64,000 nucleotides of DNA from Cavia porcellus (lineage: Eukaryota > Chordata > Mammalia > Rodentia > Caviidae). The translations under genes and the position numbers were made by a program. The stretch spans positions 7,332,201 through 7,396,200 of the forward strand of contig NW_026947514.1 of NCBI RefSeq assembly GCF_034190915.1, written 5' to 3'. Under the pieces are notes generated by a model. That model had not been told where the DNA came from. It did no database searches and saw only the letters and a list, made by a program, of their open reading frames with translations. Every line of letters starts with the position of its first letter. The first letter of the stretch is position 1. Positions 43,233-54,500 of the stretch are shown here, piece by piece.

Positions 43233-43984
43233 TCTAGGGGGAACACTGCCCGTGAGTGTGACATGTGCACTAGGGAAGTTGACCAAGCCGGAGTGAAGTC
43301 ACCAGAAGCTGCCACAGCAGGCTCCAACCGCAAAGCCACCCGCAGCCCCTCTGCAGCTTTGCTGGAGTCCCCAGCACTCTGACTCTCTCAGCGGCTCTGA
43401 CTCTCTCGCCACAGCTCTGAGCACCCCGCCAGTCTCCTAACACCTGACTGATGCCTGCGATTCCCCGGTGCTTGTGCCTGGCTCTGAGCCTCCACTGGCC
43501 ATCCTTCCAGCCTCTCCCAGCTCGAGTCTCCTTCCTCTGCACCGCTGTTAAGGAACACCAAGCCTTCACTCCCGCTGCAGCATCCCTGAGCCCAGGACAG
43601 CAGTATCGTCCCTCGGTAACACAAGGAGGAGAGGCATTTTTGCAAAGATGCTTGCATCTGAGCCATGGTGGCCTGGGAACACTGGATGCTGCATCTGTAA
43701 GTTCCCTTGCCTGGTTCCAGATCACCCAGCCTCTCGCTGAGAGTGACTCTCTCTCTCAGGGCAAAGACAGAAGGTCATTCCCTTTGTCCCCTCCTACCTC
43801 CAAGGATGCCAGGGAGGGAAGCAAGAGAAAAGAAAACTCCTCCGAACCTCGCATCTGTCTCATGTCTTTGCAAAAGCAAAACAGAGATTGCTGAAAGATA
43901 CAAAAGAAATTTCTTCCTAGAAGAAAAAAAAAGATGTAATCATCTCTTCAGCAAGAAAAAAGATACAGTTCCTTAAAAACACAG
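43233..43984. other. unique non-coding sequence
   Basis: No gene supported. 147- and 151-codon frames on opposite strands overlap without domains. A-rich near 43922-43935. Confidence 0.4.
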
Positions 43985-44930
43985 CCATCCCCTGCACATG
44001 GTCTGTTTAAATGCATTTTATTAAGATTTATAGCACTTAATGATTACTGAAAGAATCGCTACATAAACAATACCATTTTCACACACGAGGCTGGAGTATT
44101 TCTAATTCAAGGCAGTGCACACTCGCTCCTCAGCCGTGATGAGACTTACGTTCGCGGATGTGGCAGTGCTCAATTAATGTCAGGCCTTATGGATTTCAAT
44201 CTGGCTCGAAATATATTTAAACAAATGAAGTAGATACAAATGTTAGCTCTTTGGCCAGCCAGAACTAAAAAATCCATTTTCTATCCCATTTATAATAAGA
44301 ACTAATTTGAATGTAATTTATCTAAAGCACAATGTTTCCCAATTTTTATATGCAACCATTACTTATAGCTTAAGTAATAGTTATATCCGTGGATTTTAGT
44401 GCACTTCATTGAAAATGCACGGTATTAAAATACCAGGCTTAATCCGTCAAAAATAAAAGCATTATCTTAAAGAATAATTGAATACTCAGGCTCAGAACAA
44501 GAGAATGAGGGAGAAGAGCTTTTTTATAGGAAAAAGGAAAAAAAAGCCTCCTCTTTACATACAGCTCTGCCATCCCTTTACGCGGTATTAGAATTATGTC
44601 AGAGTGAAATTAACCGCCCTCGACCCACTATTTCAATTCAGATTACCACCGCCTCTCATCCGGGTGTCAGACTTGGCACCCGAGTCAGATCCGTCTGCCG
44701 AGGAGTGACATGTCAAGGGTGACAGTGACAAATTGTCACTAAGTGAGGAATAACACATGACAGGGCATGTGTCCGTAATGAGGTCTGTGCATGCCAGGCA
44801 GCCTGGGGACGCGCGTGCCTGGCCCGGGTGCTGGAAGCACTCCTGGCGCCGTGGGTTCTCATTAGGGCCTGCGCCTCCTCGTGAGGGGCTCTCTGGCATT
44901 AAAATAAATCAGTAATAAATAAGCTCGTAA
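43985..44930. promoter_or_regulatory. candidate conserved non-coding element with TALE-type site cluster
   Basis: AT-rich, repeat-poor DNA bounded by GC-rich unique sequence. It contains many homeodomain-like words (TAATGATTAC at 44039, CTCAATTAATG near 44170, AATTTATCTAAAG). In its right part, 44665-44762, TGACA or TGTCA occurs seven times, including the perfect palindrome TGACATGTCA at 44706-44715. TGACA is the core of MEIS/PREP/TGIF sites. No coding frame is supported. Conservation is not tested. Confidence 0.48.
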
Positions 44931-44962
44931 ATGAACAAAACACGGACAAAGCTCTGTGCTGT

Positions 44963-44988
44963 ATTTTTTTTAAAAAAAAAAAAAAAAA
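44963..44988. repeat. T-run/A-run dyad
   Basis: About eight to nine T followed by about seventeen A. Low-complexity sequence, possibly the tail of a lost retroposon. It is not a bacterial-type terminator. Confidence 0.85.
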
Positions 44989-45554
44989 GAAAATTCAAAT
45001 GTTTGTGGTTTGGTGGGTGTTTTTATTTGTTTTTGTTTTTGTGGGCTTTAAAATATAATAAAGCCCTGCCATGTGGCTTCTGAGGGTCACGATTGGCTTG
45101 TTTATTTCTTCCTTTAACTTCACCAGGATCAAGGAAACACAAACTCTGGGATGAAATGAATTTTCCTCTGCACCTTTGCACAAATATTTTTATGAGCGCT
45201 TTGAGAGAACGTCTGATTTATGAAGCAAAGGCCACCCGAGGTGTTTCACAAAGAGAGGATTTCTGAGTGGTTTCCAGAGCAAACGACTGCATTTCTACCC
45301 CAAGAAAAATACAAACCGTGGGCTGGGAGGGGAGTCAGAGCAGGTATGTGATAGATAGCATTGTGAAAAACTAACTCAAGGGGCCACAAAAATAGGAAAC
45401 ACTAAGAATGGGACACAGAGTCCCCAAATGTTTGGGTCATTTCATGTGCTGCCTTTAATTCCCGTGTGGGATCTCTGGAAGTGTTCGCTGTTTCTATGAA
45501 CGGTGACATTTTCATACCAAGTCACATGGACACATAAAGAAAGCTCCAGGGTTT
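44989..45554. other. unique non-coding sequence
   Basis: Starts T/G-rich (45000-45045), otherwise mixed. No gene or repeat family recognised. Confidence 0.4.
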
Positions 45555-45815
45555 TATTGGATGGACGGGCAGTTGGGAAGATGGGAGATGGAAAAGTGGG
45601 TGAATTGGGGGATAGATAGATGAATATCTGCGTAGACAGAGATGAGAAGATAGATGGATGGGTATGGGTGGATGGATGGATGGACGGATGAAAATGGAAA
45701 GATGGAGGGATAATTAGTGGGTAAATGAGGGCGTAAAGGTGGGTGGAGAATGAATGGACAGATGGACGGACAGATGCACAGACAATGGATGGATGGATAA
45801 GTGGACGAATGGACA
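45555..45815 (+). repeat. degenerate (GATG)n tract
   Basis: About 260 bp dominated by GGAT/GATG units with GACG, GTAA and GGGT variants. Antisense frames rich in His-Pro-Ser-Ile across it are an artefact of the repeat. Confidence 0.9.
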
Positions 45816-46046
45816 CAGAAGTAATTCCGACAGTGATGGCTCACAGGTATGGCTGGGCAGATTGAGGAACAAAACGTCACACTAGGTGCTTAGACTGTGT
45901 CCACGGTAGAAGGTTTGACGTTGAGAGTGACACGGCCACTTTGGCGGGTAGACCTGTCCCGCAGCTTGAATGGATGCTGTCAAATGAGAGAGGGGAGGGG
46001 GGAGCAGAGCAGAAGCAATCACAGAGGAGGCAAAGGCTGGAAAGGA

Positions 46047-46237
46047 AGCCCGGGGTGGGGCGCACGCCTATAATCCTAACCTCTGGGAGGCCGAGGCAGA
46101 GCCACAAATTCAAGCCCAATCTGGGGAATTTAGTGACCCAGTGAGAGCGTGTCTCAAAATTCAAAAATAGAAAGGGGCCTGGGGATGAAGTTCCGTGCAA
46201 AGAACCTGGGCTCAATCCACGGTGCCACAAAAGATAA
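46047..46237 (+). repeat. B1-ID dimeric SINE
   Basis: B1 half with GGTGGGGCGCACGCCTATAA, ACCTCTGGGAGGCCGAGGCA and AATTCAAGCCCAATCTGGGG, an A-rich linker near 46160, and an ID half with GGGCCTGGGGATGAAGTTCC and CTGGGCTCAATCCACGGTGC. Confidence 0.93.
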
Positions 46238-46739
46238 TTACAGGCTTTGTGTCTTAGCCTTTATCTTTGTCATCATTTTAGTGGCAGTTCTAATCTATAA
46301 ATATCCATACGTTATTGGATGCGTCCTTTGTTGGTGAGCGTTTAGGTTATTCCTGAGCACTTCCTGTGACTCTAAGACACCCCCTTGTGTTTGCTGATCA
46401 AAGGAGTGAAGGGGAGCAAGTCACCAAACGCCTTGGTGGCCCAGTGGGTGTATGGGGACAAAAGTCCTGGCACTGCCAGTGGCCCCCATGTCATACTATC
46501 TAGGGCCCGAGGAGAGATGGGACCCCCAGGGCAGCTCTTCTGATCCCTGTCTGCTTCTCTAAATGCCCCAGGGCCCCAGGCTGGCAGAGGTCCACCACAT
46601 GCACTGTCACCACCTGAAACCTTCTGCGTCTCCCATCGCCGAGGTAGAGGAAAAGGGATGAGCTGTGGGGTTCCGCCGGCCCTCACCTGGACAGCGCTCC
46701 TGTTCACTGCCCATGGCCGCAGCCAGCCACATGTCCGGG

Positions 46740-47190
46740 TGCGAGGGTGGGGTTGTGGGAGACTGGAATGTTGCCAACGCGCCTGCCCCTGTTAAGCTCC
46801 GCCCAAAACAAGTTCAGATGTCCATCCAAGGCGCACGGTATAACGGCAGAGTAACAGGAAACACTACAGGTCCATCCGTGAGCACTCAGTAAAGGAACGA
46901 TACTACACCATCAGTAGAATTCGTTTTCATCCAAGAGGATTCCCTGTGTGCTAACAGGAAACAATCTCAGAGCGTTCTCTGCAGGGAAGAAAACACGGTA
47001 CAGCGGAGCATCTCCAGGGCCCTGGCCTTGAGCTGAAAGGGACAGACATTCTTGCTGGACTTTGTAAGACAATTCTGTTACCTGGACGCACAGGAAGCTA
47101 GGTCAGTGGTTGTCTTTAGAAATAGGAAACACAGGAGTGAGGAGCAGGACAATTTTCACCGAGACCCTGTCCTGTCTCTTGAGTACTGAA
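46740..47190 (+). mobile_element. L1M 3' UTR remnant
   Basis: Sense L1 3' UTR order: AGATGTCCATCCAAGGCGCA, a degraded block for the AATGGAATAC region (ACGATACTACACCATCAG), GCATCTCCAGGGCC, then GGTCAGTGGTTGTCTTTAG and AGAAATAGGAAACACAGG. Old and without frame. Confidence 0.6.
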
Positions 47191-48510
47191 CCACAAGCTT
47201 CTCAACAAATAAGCAAATAAAATGTATGGCCTCCTCAAAAAAATTCATGCAATGATTGTGTAAAGTCCATTATTTTGCGATGCTCCATGTCACCATGGCA
47301 GAAGTCCCACACATGGCAGACACAGAGCACCAGCTCGCCCTTGCATGGTGAAGATTTCCCGGGCTGCTCTCCACCGCCTCTCTGAGCCCCGTGGAAAGGT
47401 GTCAAGTCACAGTGGCTAGGAGCCCGGGGAGGTCACATGCCTGCAGGCAGAGCCTGCCCCTGGGGTGTCACTGTGCACACTGCCCTGGCAGCCCCCAGCA
47501 CAGGCTGCAACCTGGATTCCGTCAGACACGGACCCACCGGGCATTGGGATCTTGTGCTCTGCCAGGCCAGCCCCAAGCAAAAGAGCAGGCCAAGCATCTA
47601 CATTGGATCAGGGCTCCCTGGAGGCCACAGACCCTGCTGCCTGGCTTCCACCTCCCACTGGGGCGCCACTCAGCCCCCACCCTGGAGTGGTACTGCAAGG
47701 CACCTGAGCAGGAAGCCCCCTTCTCAGTCTGTATTTCCTGCGCGATGACTGCGGCCTCTCTGCAAGATGAGTGATCATAGCAACAGCCCTCCTCCAGCCC
47801 AGAGGACAGGCGCCTGAGAAGCCACTGCTCTGGCGCGGAGCACGTTTGGCAGGTGAGCAAAACACACGCAGGCTCCTGTTGGAGGCGTTCTCCCCACTAC
47901 AAGTGCAGCGAGGAGGAGCAGGGGGGTGCACAGAGCAGGCCGGGCCAGCTCGAGCAACCTGTGCCAACCCCAGCCCTGGCAGGGGTGCGATTCCAACTGA
48001 GAGGGGGTCTCACCGAGGCTCCGGTCCACCTAATTAATTTCAAGTGTTTGGGGAAATCAGAGAAAATGTGCTGAAGACAAATCCCAGGCCTCCAATTGGA
48101 CAACTGCTCCCCCTGCTCATTTCCCCCTCAAGTCTAGTTCTCATGCAAATGTGTCCCCAGCCAGCCGCTCTCCTCCTGTCAACCCCCTTCCTGCCACCAG
48201 CCCGCCCCCCGCCGCACCCCGAGGGCTTCCCTGTTCTCCCTGCCGGGGGAGGTGGCATACTCTCAAAATCTTGGTGGCCTGGGTCCCGGCAACAAGTGAG
48301 GCCCTGGAGCTGACAGATTTCCCTTTGTTGCTGGTGCAGGATGTGAGCCCCCAGGTCTGGTCACTGAGCCCCCTGAGTGACTGCAGAGGTCCAAGCTGGT
48401 GGAAGCCTGCTCTAGGGACACCCGGCAGATACTGACTCTCCCTGTTATTATTCTGGAAGCAATCTCCACACAGTAGACACACTTCATAAAACAAACAAAA
48501 AGAAAATGAC
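47191..48510. other. unique non-coding sequence, GC-rich
   Basis: No gene supported. Many overlapping frames of 80-127 codons on both strands between 47.4 and 48.5 kb, none with a domain. Confidence 0.4.
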
Positions 48511-48868
48511 CATTGCTATGGTTTCTATCTCCATGTCCTCCTGAGGCCTCCTGCAGTCCGGGGGTAACGGGGCTTAGAGCCCACTGGATGCCAGGAGGCA
48601 GGGCCTGGTTCAAAGGCTTGGATCACTGAGGCATGGCCTGAAAAGGTGCATCTCCCTCCCGGCTCGGCCCTTGGTGTCTCCCGGCTTCCTGTCTACCAGG
48701 CTGTAAGCAGCTCCCCCCGCCTTGGCCCATCTGCTACACTGTCCTACCCTGGAGCCAGGCAAGCGTGGACTGAAACCTCTACACACTGTGCGTCAGCATA
48801 ACCCTCCCCTCCTGAGAGCTGGGAGTGTCAGGTATCCTGTACCAGCAATAAGAAAGTGATAAGACAAT
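48511..48868 (+). mobile_element. MaLR LTR (MST/ORR1-like), near full length
   Basis: GCTATGGTTTCTATCTCCAT at the start, a GGGGCTTAGAGCCC and GGATGCCAGGAGGCAGGGCC block, GATCACTGAGGCATGGCCTG, CTGTCTACCAGGCTGTAAGC, CGTGGACTGAAACC, then GTGTCAGGTATCCTGTACCA and GAAAGTGATAAGACAATC. The order matches MaLR LTRs (GTTTGG... TGGGTCACTG... TGGACTGAAACCTCT... CTCAGGTATTTTG). Near full length and in sense orientation. Confidence 0.82.
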
Positions 48869-49550
48869 CACAAACCATGATGAGCAAACCCCGTGAGTCC
48901 CAGCGCCTGGGATGGTGGTGAGTGTCCCTGAGATGGGTGTCTTCCAGACGTTGGAGAAAAGGCAAATGCCGTGGAAAAGAAAATGTGCTTAGGGCAGAGA
49001 GAACCAGGAGCAAAGAATCCACATAGAAAGGGCCCAGACCCGTGGCCTCCAAGCCAGCCGGGTGGGCTGGGGGTAGCCACGGAGTCAGCAGGACGCCCGA
49101 CTCTGGGGCTCACGAAGCATTTGGGTGTGCAGCAGTGACAAAACAAGCTGCAGATTGAAAGAGGGTGACGGGAAACCAGAGGCAGCCTTCTCTCTCCAGG
49201 GCTCCCACTCTGGGACAACGGCCAATCGGAGGATCAAAGAATACATTGTGTCTGTGCTGAACCCCGACCGGCCATTTCTCTTGTCATTCTTCCCCACACC
49301 ACACGGCTGCTTCCATGGCAGAGCGCTTCATTACAGCAGGCATTCATGCAGTCCAGAGACCACGTTCAGCCTCGGGAGGATGCAGGCAGGTTCCACGCGA
49401 ATACTACGCCCTTTCCCAGAAGGGCACTGACTAGCTGCAGATTCCCAAGTTCCCAAGGGTCCTAGACCAGTCCTGTGCATTTGTCACTTGTGTAACCAGA
49501 AAAGGAAAAGAATCCAAGACAAGGTGAAGAAGCGCTGTCTGTGTCAGGAG
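48869..49550. other. unique non-coding sequence
   Basis: No gene or repeat family recognised. Confidence 0.4.
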
Positions 49551-49622
49551 GCTGGGTTGGCAGAGCACAGGCTTAGCATGTGCAAAGGCCCTGGGTTTAA
49601 CCCCAGCGTGCACACACAAAAT
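49551..49622 (+). repeat. ID SINE
   Basis: AGGCTGGGTTGGCAGAGCAC (A-box side), TTAGCATGTGCAAAGG, then CTGGGTTTAACCCCAGCGTG (B-box side) and a CACACAAAATG tail. A single ID unit, moderately diverged. Confidence 0.85.
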
Positions 49623-50899
49623 GTAACAATAATGGTGACAAGGAGATACAGATTTTGGTGCCCATGACTGTGAATGATCCAGCGGGGCACAGAGCCCAAC
49701 AGGAAGCAATTTGGGCTATTTAGAGATAGAATAAGAATATGAATATATATTATGTCCTTTGATGGCTACCAAATAGTAGAGCATAAATGTGGACCAGTGT
49801 GGAGCTGCTGGGTGTGGCTCTTGGCTGAGAGGTGCACGGAAATATTCAGGGGACACTGAGGTCATCTTGCACCTATGGAGGCTGGAGGGCATTCTGCAGG
49901 GGGACTGGCTACAGAAGGGTCACGAGCTCTTTCCCTAAAGGGTTAGGATTCTCTGCAGGCCTGATGGGGTTCGGAGGAAGGGGTTCAGGCTCTGCGTGGT
50001 GGTGGAGCTGTCCCTTAGGAGAGACAGACCCAAGTCCTGGCCCGGGAGCCACAGTCAGTTGAGAACTCTGCATCAGATCATGTGCCCACTGCAGAGGGGA
50101 CCTGAGGTGCAGAAACACACACGGGGGGACAACAGACACCCAGGGGGCTGTGGCAGCCATGGACCGGCCACACCCGGAGTGTGGACTTCCGCCTCCAGAG
50201 GGCAGTCCCAGGAAAGACTAACTCTGTTGCCAAGGCAACAGGACCAGCCGATGCTAAGCCCACCTGCTCCCAGGAAGCAGGTCCTGGTGGCTCCAAAACT
50301 CAGGACAGAGGGGTCACTGCTGGCTAAAGAAACCAGCCAGCTGGATCAGCTCTCTCCTCTGTACTGTTAGTAGCTTGGGGCCTTGACACAATGGTCCACG
50401 GGCTTGCTTACTTCCTGCAAGGCAAGGGACACACAGGGCCTCGTTAGGCAAGAAGAGCAGAGACAGGCAGAGGGGAGCCCCGCCCTGGGTAGGGTTCCAG
50501 CTCCCCGATTCTGTGCTGTGGGGCGTGGGCTGTGCTTTCCCTCTGTGAACAACCTGTGGTCCGTGTGCCAGGGGCCTTGTTGACAAAAAAATGAGTGTTA
50601 GACCCTAAATTCATCTGCAGAGGGCCCGGGGTTGCCCCCCTTGGTCTGCGAGGGCTTCCAGGAGCCACCAGGCGGATGACAACTCTTCCACATGGGCAGG
50701 TGGGGCAGGGGAGGCATCTGAAACAAACAGAAACTACGGTCTCATAGTTCTGTGGCCAGAGGCATGAAATCAACATGGCGGTGGGTGGTTCCTCTGGAAA
50801 GACTCCAGGAGGAAGCTGCCCACTTTCCTCTCCTGGCTCCTGGGGGCTGACTGGGTTCCCTGGCTTGGAGGAGTCTGGATTCTCCCATGTCTTCACAGG
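49623..50899. other. unique non-coding sequence
   Basis: No gene supported. The 207-codon minus frame (51067-50444) partly lies in an LTR remnant and has no domain. Confidence 0.4.
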
Positions 50900-51088
50900 T
50901 CTTCCCTCCATGAGTCTGTGTCCTCGTGCCCCCTCTAGAGGAAGGACACAAGGCCCACTGGATGCAAGGACACTCCGATGACCTAATTTTAGCCCTGTGG
51001 GGACCCTGCTTCCAAACAGAGTCACGTTCTGAGGTACCGGATGACTGACAAATACTTGGAGGGACATAATTCAGTCTGTAAAACTGGA
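50900..51088 (-). mobile_element. MLT1-type LTR fragment (antisense)
   Basis: AGGACACAAGGCCCACTGG, GACCTAATTTTAGCCC, ACAGAGTCACGTTCTGAGG and GAGGGACATAATTCAGTCTG are the antisense of the 5' half of MLT1-like LTRs (GGGGGACACAATTCAGCC... at the LTR start). Confidence 0.78.
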
Positions 51089-51227
51089 ACCAAAAACAGA
51101 GTTTGCAGTCAGGGTCTGCCAGGAAGTAGATTTAACACAGGACACACAATTTATAGGGTTATTTTATAATATTCACCCAAAAGCCAAATGCAGATCAAGA
51201 GATCTTACCATGCACTAGAGACCCAAA

Positions 51228-51353
51228 GAATCCAGCTGAGGCCTAGATGCCACAGCAATGCCCTGCATGAGTCCAGCTGAAGACCCAGAGCCCAGGGCAA
51301 TGTCCTCCATGAGTCCAGCTGGAGGCCTAGAGCCCCCAACAATGTCTCAGTAC
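51228..51353 (+). repeat. 42-bp minisatellite, three copies
   Basis: Three tandem diverged units of about 41-42 bp, each starting AATCCAGCTGAGG or AGTCCAGCTG and ending in a CAATGYCCTSCATG-type block (51228, 51269, 51311). Confidence 0.85.
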
Positions 51354-52894
51354 CCAGGACCTGCACCGGGAAGACCCCAAGGTCAGGGGCGAAGCTAGGA
51401 AGTCTGCACCAGCGGGGTGAAGGAGCTGTGCCAGCGGGCGGAGGGATCTGCACTGGAGCCAGGAAGTGATGCTCTAGGTAAGGACCAGGGCTTCCCCCAC
51501 GAGAGCTGCAGCCATCCTCAGTACAGGGAGGCCCCGAGCTCCTCTGATGAGAACAGCCGAGTTCCTGTCAGGAAAACCAAGGAGACAAGCTTCCAGGAGA
51601 ATCAGCACACCCTCTTCCCGTCCAGTTCACCTTTTATGCTGCTGGCAACAATCCTGGGGGGCCCTCCGTGCCGAGAACCACACTGACTCAGCTCAGCTGG
51701 GTGCCTGTTCCAAGGTGACCCCTGGTTACTCCACCACATGCATTGATCCAGTTCTTCTGCAGATCTCTCCCCAGGGAGGGCAGGGACCCTTCCAGAAGTC
51801 ATCTGGCCACTGATGGTGTGGGGAGGCGGTAGGGGTTGGGGTTCTCCACTAGAACCTGCTGCAATTTCCTGAAACTCCCCAAGCTCCAGTCACCCCTCCT
51901 GTACAGTGATGGTAAAATTAGTTTCTATTCCCCAGAGTGACACTGGGGATTCCGTGAGGACTGTGCCCAGCAGTGGTCGTCACAGTGAAAGTCCTCAAGA
52001 AACATCACGGGCACAGCCTCTCTGTCCCAGTTTCTGGCGCACCAAGGTGACTTAACACAGCAAGGGGATGTCCGGACCCCTCACCAGCTAGAAACGCCTA
52101 GGCCTCCCGTGCACCCTGAAAACACACATGGGTAGCCAGGGGTGGGAAGACGGCCAATGCGGTCCTGCAAATCCTCCACAGGAGAAGGCAGGTTCTCAGC
52201 TGCTCCCACTGCCGACTGGTAAATGTTTTAAACTTATTCACAGGCAGAGCAATTACGTGTAATTATTCCATAACGCAAACACATTATGAATACTCACGAC
52301 GCCGTCTCCCCCCCTCCCAAGAATCTGGCTGAACTGTGTTACAGAGATTGCGTGTAATTGAAATTTGGAACAGGTGTAGGAAGGAAGGCCGCGCCTTCCC
52401 GATGGAGGTTAAGGAGACCGCAGTAAGCTTGCTTGGTAAAACACAGCAGCTACTCGAGGACAGAAGAGAAGGGATTTCTCGGTGGACCAGTCCTCGCATC
52501 AGGGCTGCTAGCACAGATGCGCCAAGAAGTCAGAACTCGGGGAAGGGGTCCCCTCGGCCCCGTCCTGGCTAACGTACCGCACTCCCTGCTCTTCTCCACA
52601 GCACCCTGCACGTCTGGGGTCGTTTTTATTTGCTCACTGGTCTGTGGCTCACCTCCCCCACCGGAAGCAGAGACCTTCAGGTCCACTTCATCAGCTGCCT
52701 TATGCCCTGGCACGAATGCTGAGCGCACTGTGGGCACAAAAGAAGGCCGGATTCAGAAGCAAACACATAAACGCGTCTGTCATTCCTAGAAGGGAAGGAA
52801 TGGAGGGGGAGACGGGCATTAAATGAGCATAAACCTGCTGCACCCAGGTCAGTCACGTGATCTCGGTTAACCTACATCCGCGCTCCTAGAAATG
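51354..52894. other. unique non-coding sequence
   Basis: No gene supported. A weak MIR-like sense fragment lies at about 51885-51985. 52200-52300 is AT-rich and may be conserved. Frames up to 118 codons lack domains. Confidence 0.4.
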
Positions 52895-52998
52895 TGACCT
52901 TCAATGCATGGATGAGGAAACTGAGGCTTAGAACGGGTACGGGGCTTGTTCAAGATCACTCAGGCACAAAGCCATGTACCTGGCATCTCACGTGGTCC
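52895..52998 (-). repeat. MIR SINE (antisense)
   Basis: ATGGATGAGGAAACTGAGGC, TTAGAACGGGTACGGGGC and TTCAAGATCACTCAGGCACA are a good antisense MIR core. Confidence 0.85.
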
Positions 52999-53386
52999 TT
53001 GGCCCTGCCACCCACTGCGTGTGTTCTGCTCAAACAGCAAATTCTGGATGAAAGCAACATTCTGTCACCAGAAAGAGGCGATCAGATGCAAATGGTGTTT
53101 GCAAAAAGAGAGAGAGGACCCGAGGACAGGGAGACTGTTCGTGCAAGGGGCTCATTTTCCAGACAGCCGAGAACTTGAACGGCTGGGTGGCAACCTGAAC
53201 TTGGCCTTGGCTGAGGTCCAGATCCGGGCCGACTCTGCCATCTGTCCTGTTGCCCTGCACAGACCCCAAGGGGGGTCCTCGACACCCACACCCTGGCTGT
53301 CTGCAGGGCCTGTGCTTCACTGCCCTCTGACACAGTCAGTCCCGTCCCCCTCTCTGCCTCTCCACCCCGAGAGTCAGGGGCAAGGC
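52999..53386. other. unique non-coding sequence
   Basis: No gene supported. A 258-codon + frame (52946-53722) starts inside the antisense MIR and runs through the 117-bp duplication, so it is not called. Confidence 0.45.
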
Positions 53387-53622
53387 GGCCAGGTGACAGT
53401 GAGGATGGAGCAGGAAGCCCACTCCGGCAGAGTGTTACACCGCGTCCTGAATGGGACCCATGGGGAATGGGGAGAGAAGGGGTGGGGGCTGGAGCCAGAG
53501 ACCGGCCAGGTGACAGTGAGGATGGAGCAGGAAGCCCACTCCGGCAGAGTGTTACACCGCGTCCTGAATGGGACCCATGGGGAATGGGGAGAGAAGGGGT
53601 GGGGGCTGGAGCCAGAGACCGG
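53387..53622 (+). repeat. perfect 117-bp tandem duplication
   Basis: Unit 1 is 53387-53503 and unit 2 is 53504-53620, read by eye as identical over 117 bp, beginning GGCCAGGTGACAG and ending GGAGCCAGAGACC, with two further matching bases. Perfect identity implies a very recent event, gene conversion, or an assembly artefact. Confidence 0.96.
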
Positions 53623-54064
53623 GTGGCTTGGCCCTCACACCCCAGCTGTGAGACCTTGGTGGTCAAGGTACTTCTCTGCTGGGAAAATCACTCCTTCCTG
53701 TGGAATCACTGCAGAGATTTAACATAGTGGGGTGCAATGTAAATTACTGGTATTGACAAGGAGAATGAGCTGCTAAACAGCAGGGAGTATTATCTGATGA
53801 CAGCCCCTCAGTCAAGTTCTCCTAACTCCCACACATCTGCAAGGCTCTTGGTTGAACTAACCTCTTCCCCAGAACTCACCTGGAAAGCCAGTTCCACATA
53901 ATTCATCCAAGTCCTATGATCTGCCCATTCTCTGGATGAGGGTGCCAAGGTCTAGTGAAGAGCAGTGAGCAGACCAAAGCCAGGCACTCTGTAAGGTGGC
54001 TGTGAGCTAGGAGGGCTGAGGTTCCTAATTTAATTTCTCTTAATTTCCCTTATACTAGACAGTG
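53623..54064. other. unique non-coding sequence
   Basis: No gene recognised. A MIR-like antisense scrap may lie at 53925-54000. Confidence 0.4.
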
Positions 54065-54132
54065 TGTGCCAGTCACCAGTGCTGTATAACAAACATCTCC
54101 CAAATATAATGGCTTAAGATGATATATTATTT
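54065..54132 (-). mobile_element. older LTR 3' end fragment (antisense)
   Basis: AGTCACCAGTGCTGTATAAC and AAATATAATGGCTTAAGATG resemble the antisense 3' end of an MLT1-like LTR (GTTGCATAACAAATCACC... AGTGGCTTAAAACAA). It directly abuts a second antisense LTR. Confidence 0.6.
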
Positions 54133-54500
54133 TATTGTCTGTGTTGGTTTGCTAAGGCCTCTATTCAAAATACCACAGACTGGATGGTTTAAACCTAGGA
54201 AATTCATTTGCTCCTAGTTCTAGAGGCTGGAAGGCCAAGGCCTAGATGCCAGCAGGGTTGGTTTTTTCCGAGGCCTCCCTCCCGTGCTGGAAGGTGCTTG
54301 TCCTCTATCCGTGCCCTCACATGGGCTTTTCTCTGTCCACGCCCTTCCCTGGTGACTATTTTGCTTTCAAGGACGTTGGTCCTATTGGGTTAAGGCCACC
54401 ACCACATGCTAAGGTCTCCCAAGACCAACCAGGAATTTTGAACCCCGCTCCACTAAGCCCTACTCCCCGAGAATCGAGGAGAAAGTTCTGGAAATGACCC
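54133..54500 (-). mobile_element. MLT1-type LTR (antisense)
   Basis: GTTGGTTTGCTAAGGCCTCT, ATACCACAGACTGGATGG, TTTAAACC, TAGTTCTAGAGGCTGGAAGG, GCAGGGTTGG and CCCTCACATGGG are the antisense order of the MLT1/MST group. The LTR 5' part (toward 54500) is degraded. Confidence 0.82.

Noticed and set aside
44963..44988. Hairpin terminator from a T-run followed by an A-run
   Set aside because: Low-complexity dyad in eukaryotic DNA, most likely a retroposon tail; no adjacent transcription unit.
50444..51067. 207-codon open frame on -
   Set aside because: Its N-terminal part lies in an antisense MLT1-type LTR; no domain.
52946..53722. 258-codon open frame on +
   Set aside because: It starts inside an antisense MIR, runs through both copies of a 117-bp tandem duplication and shows no domain.
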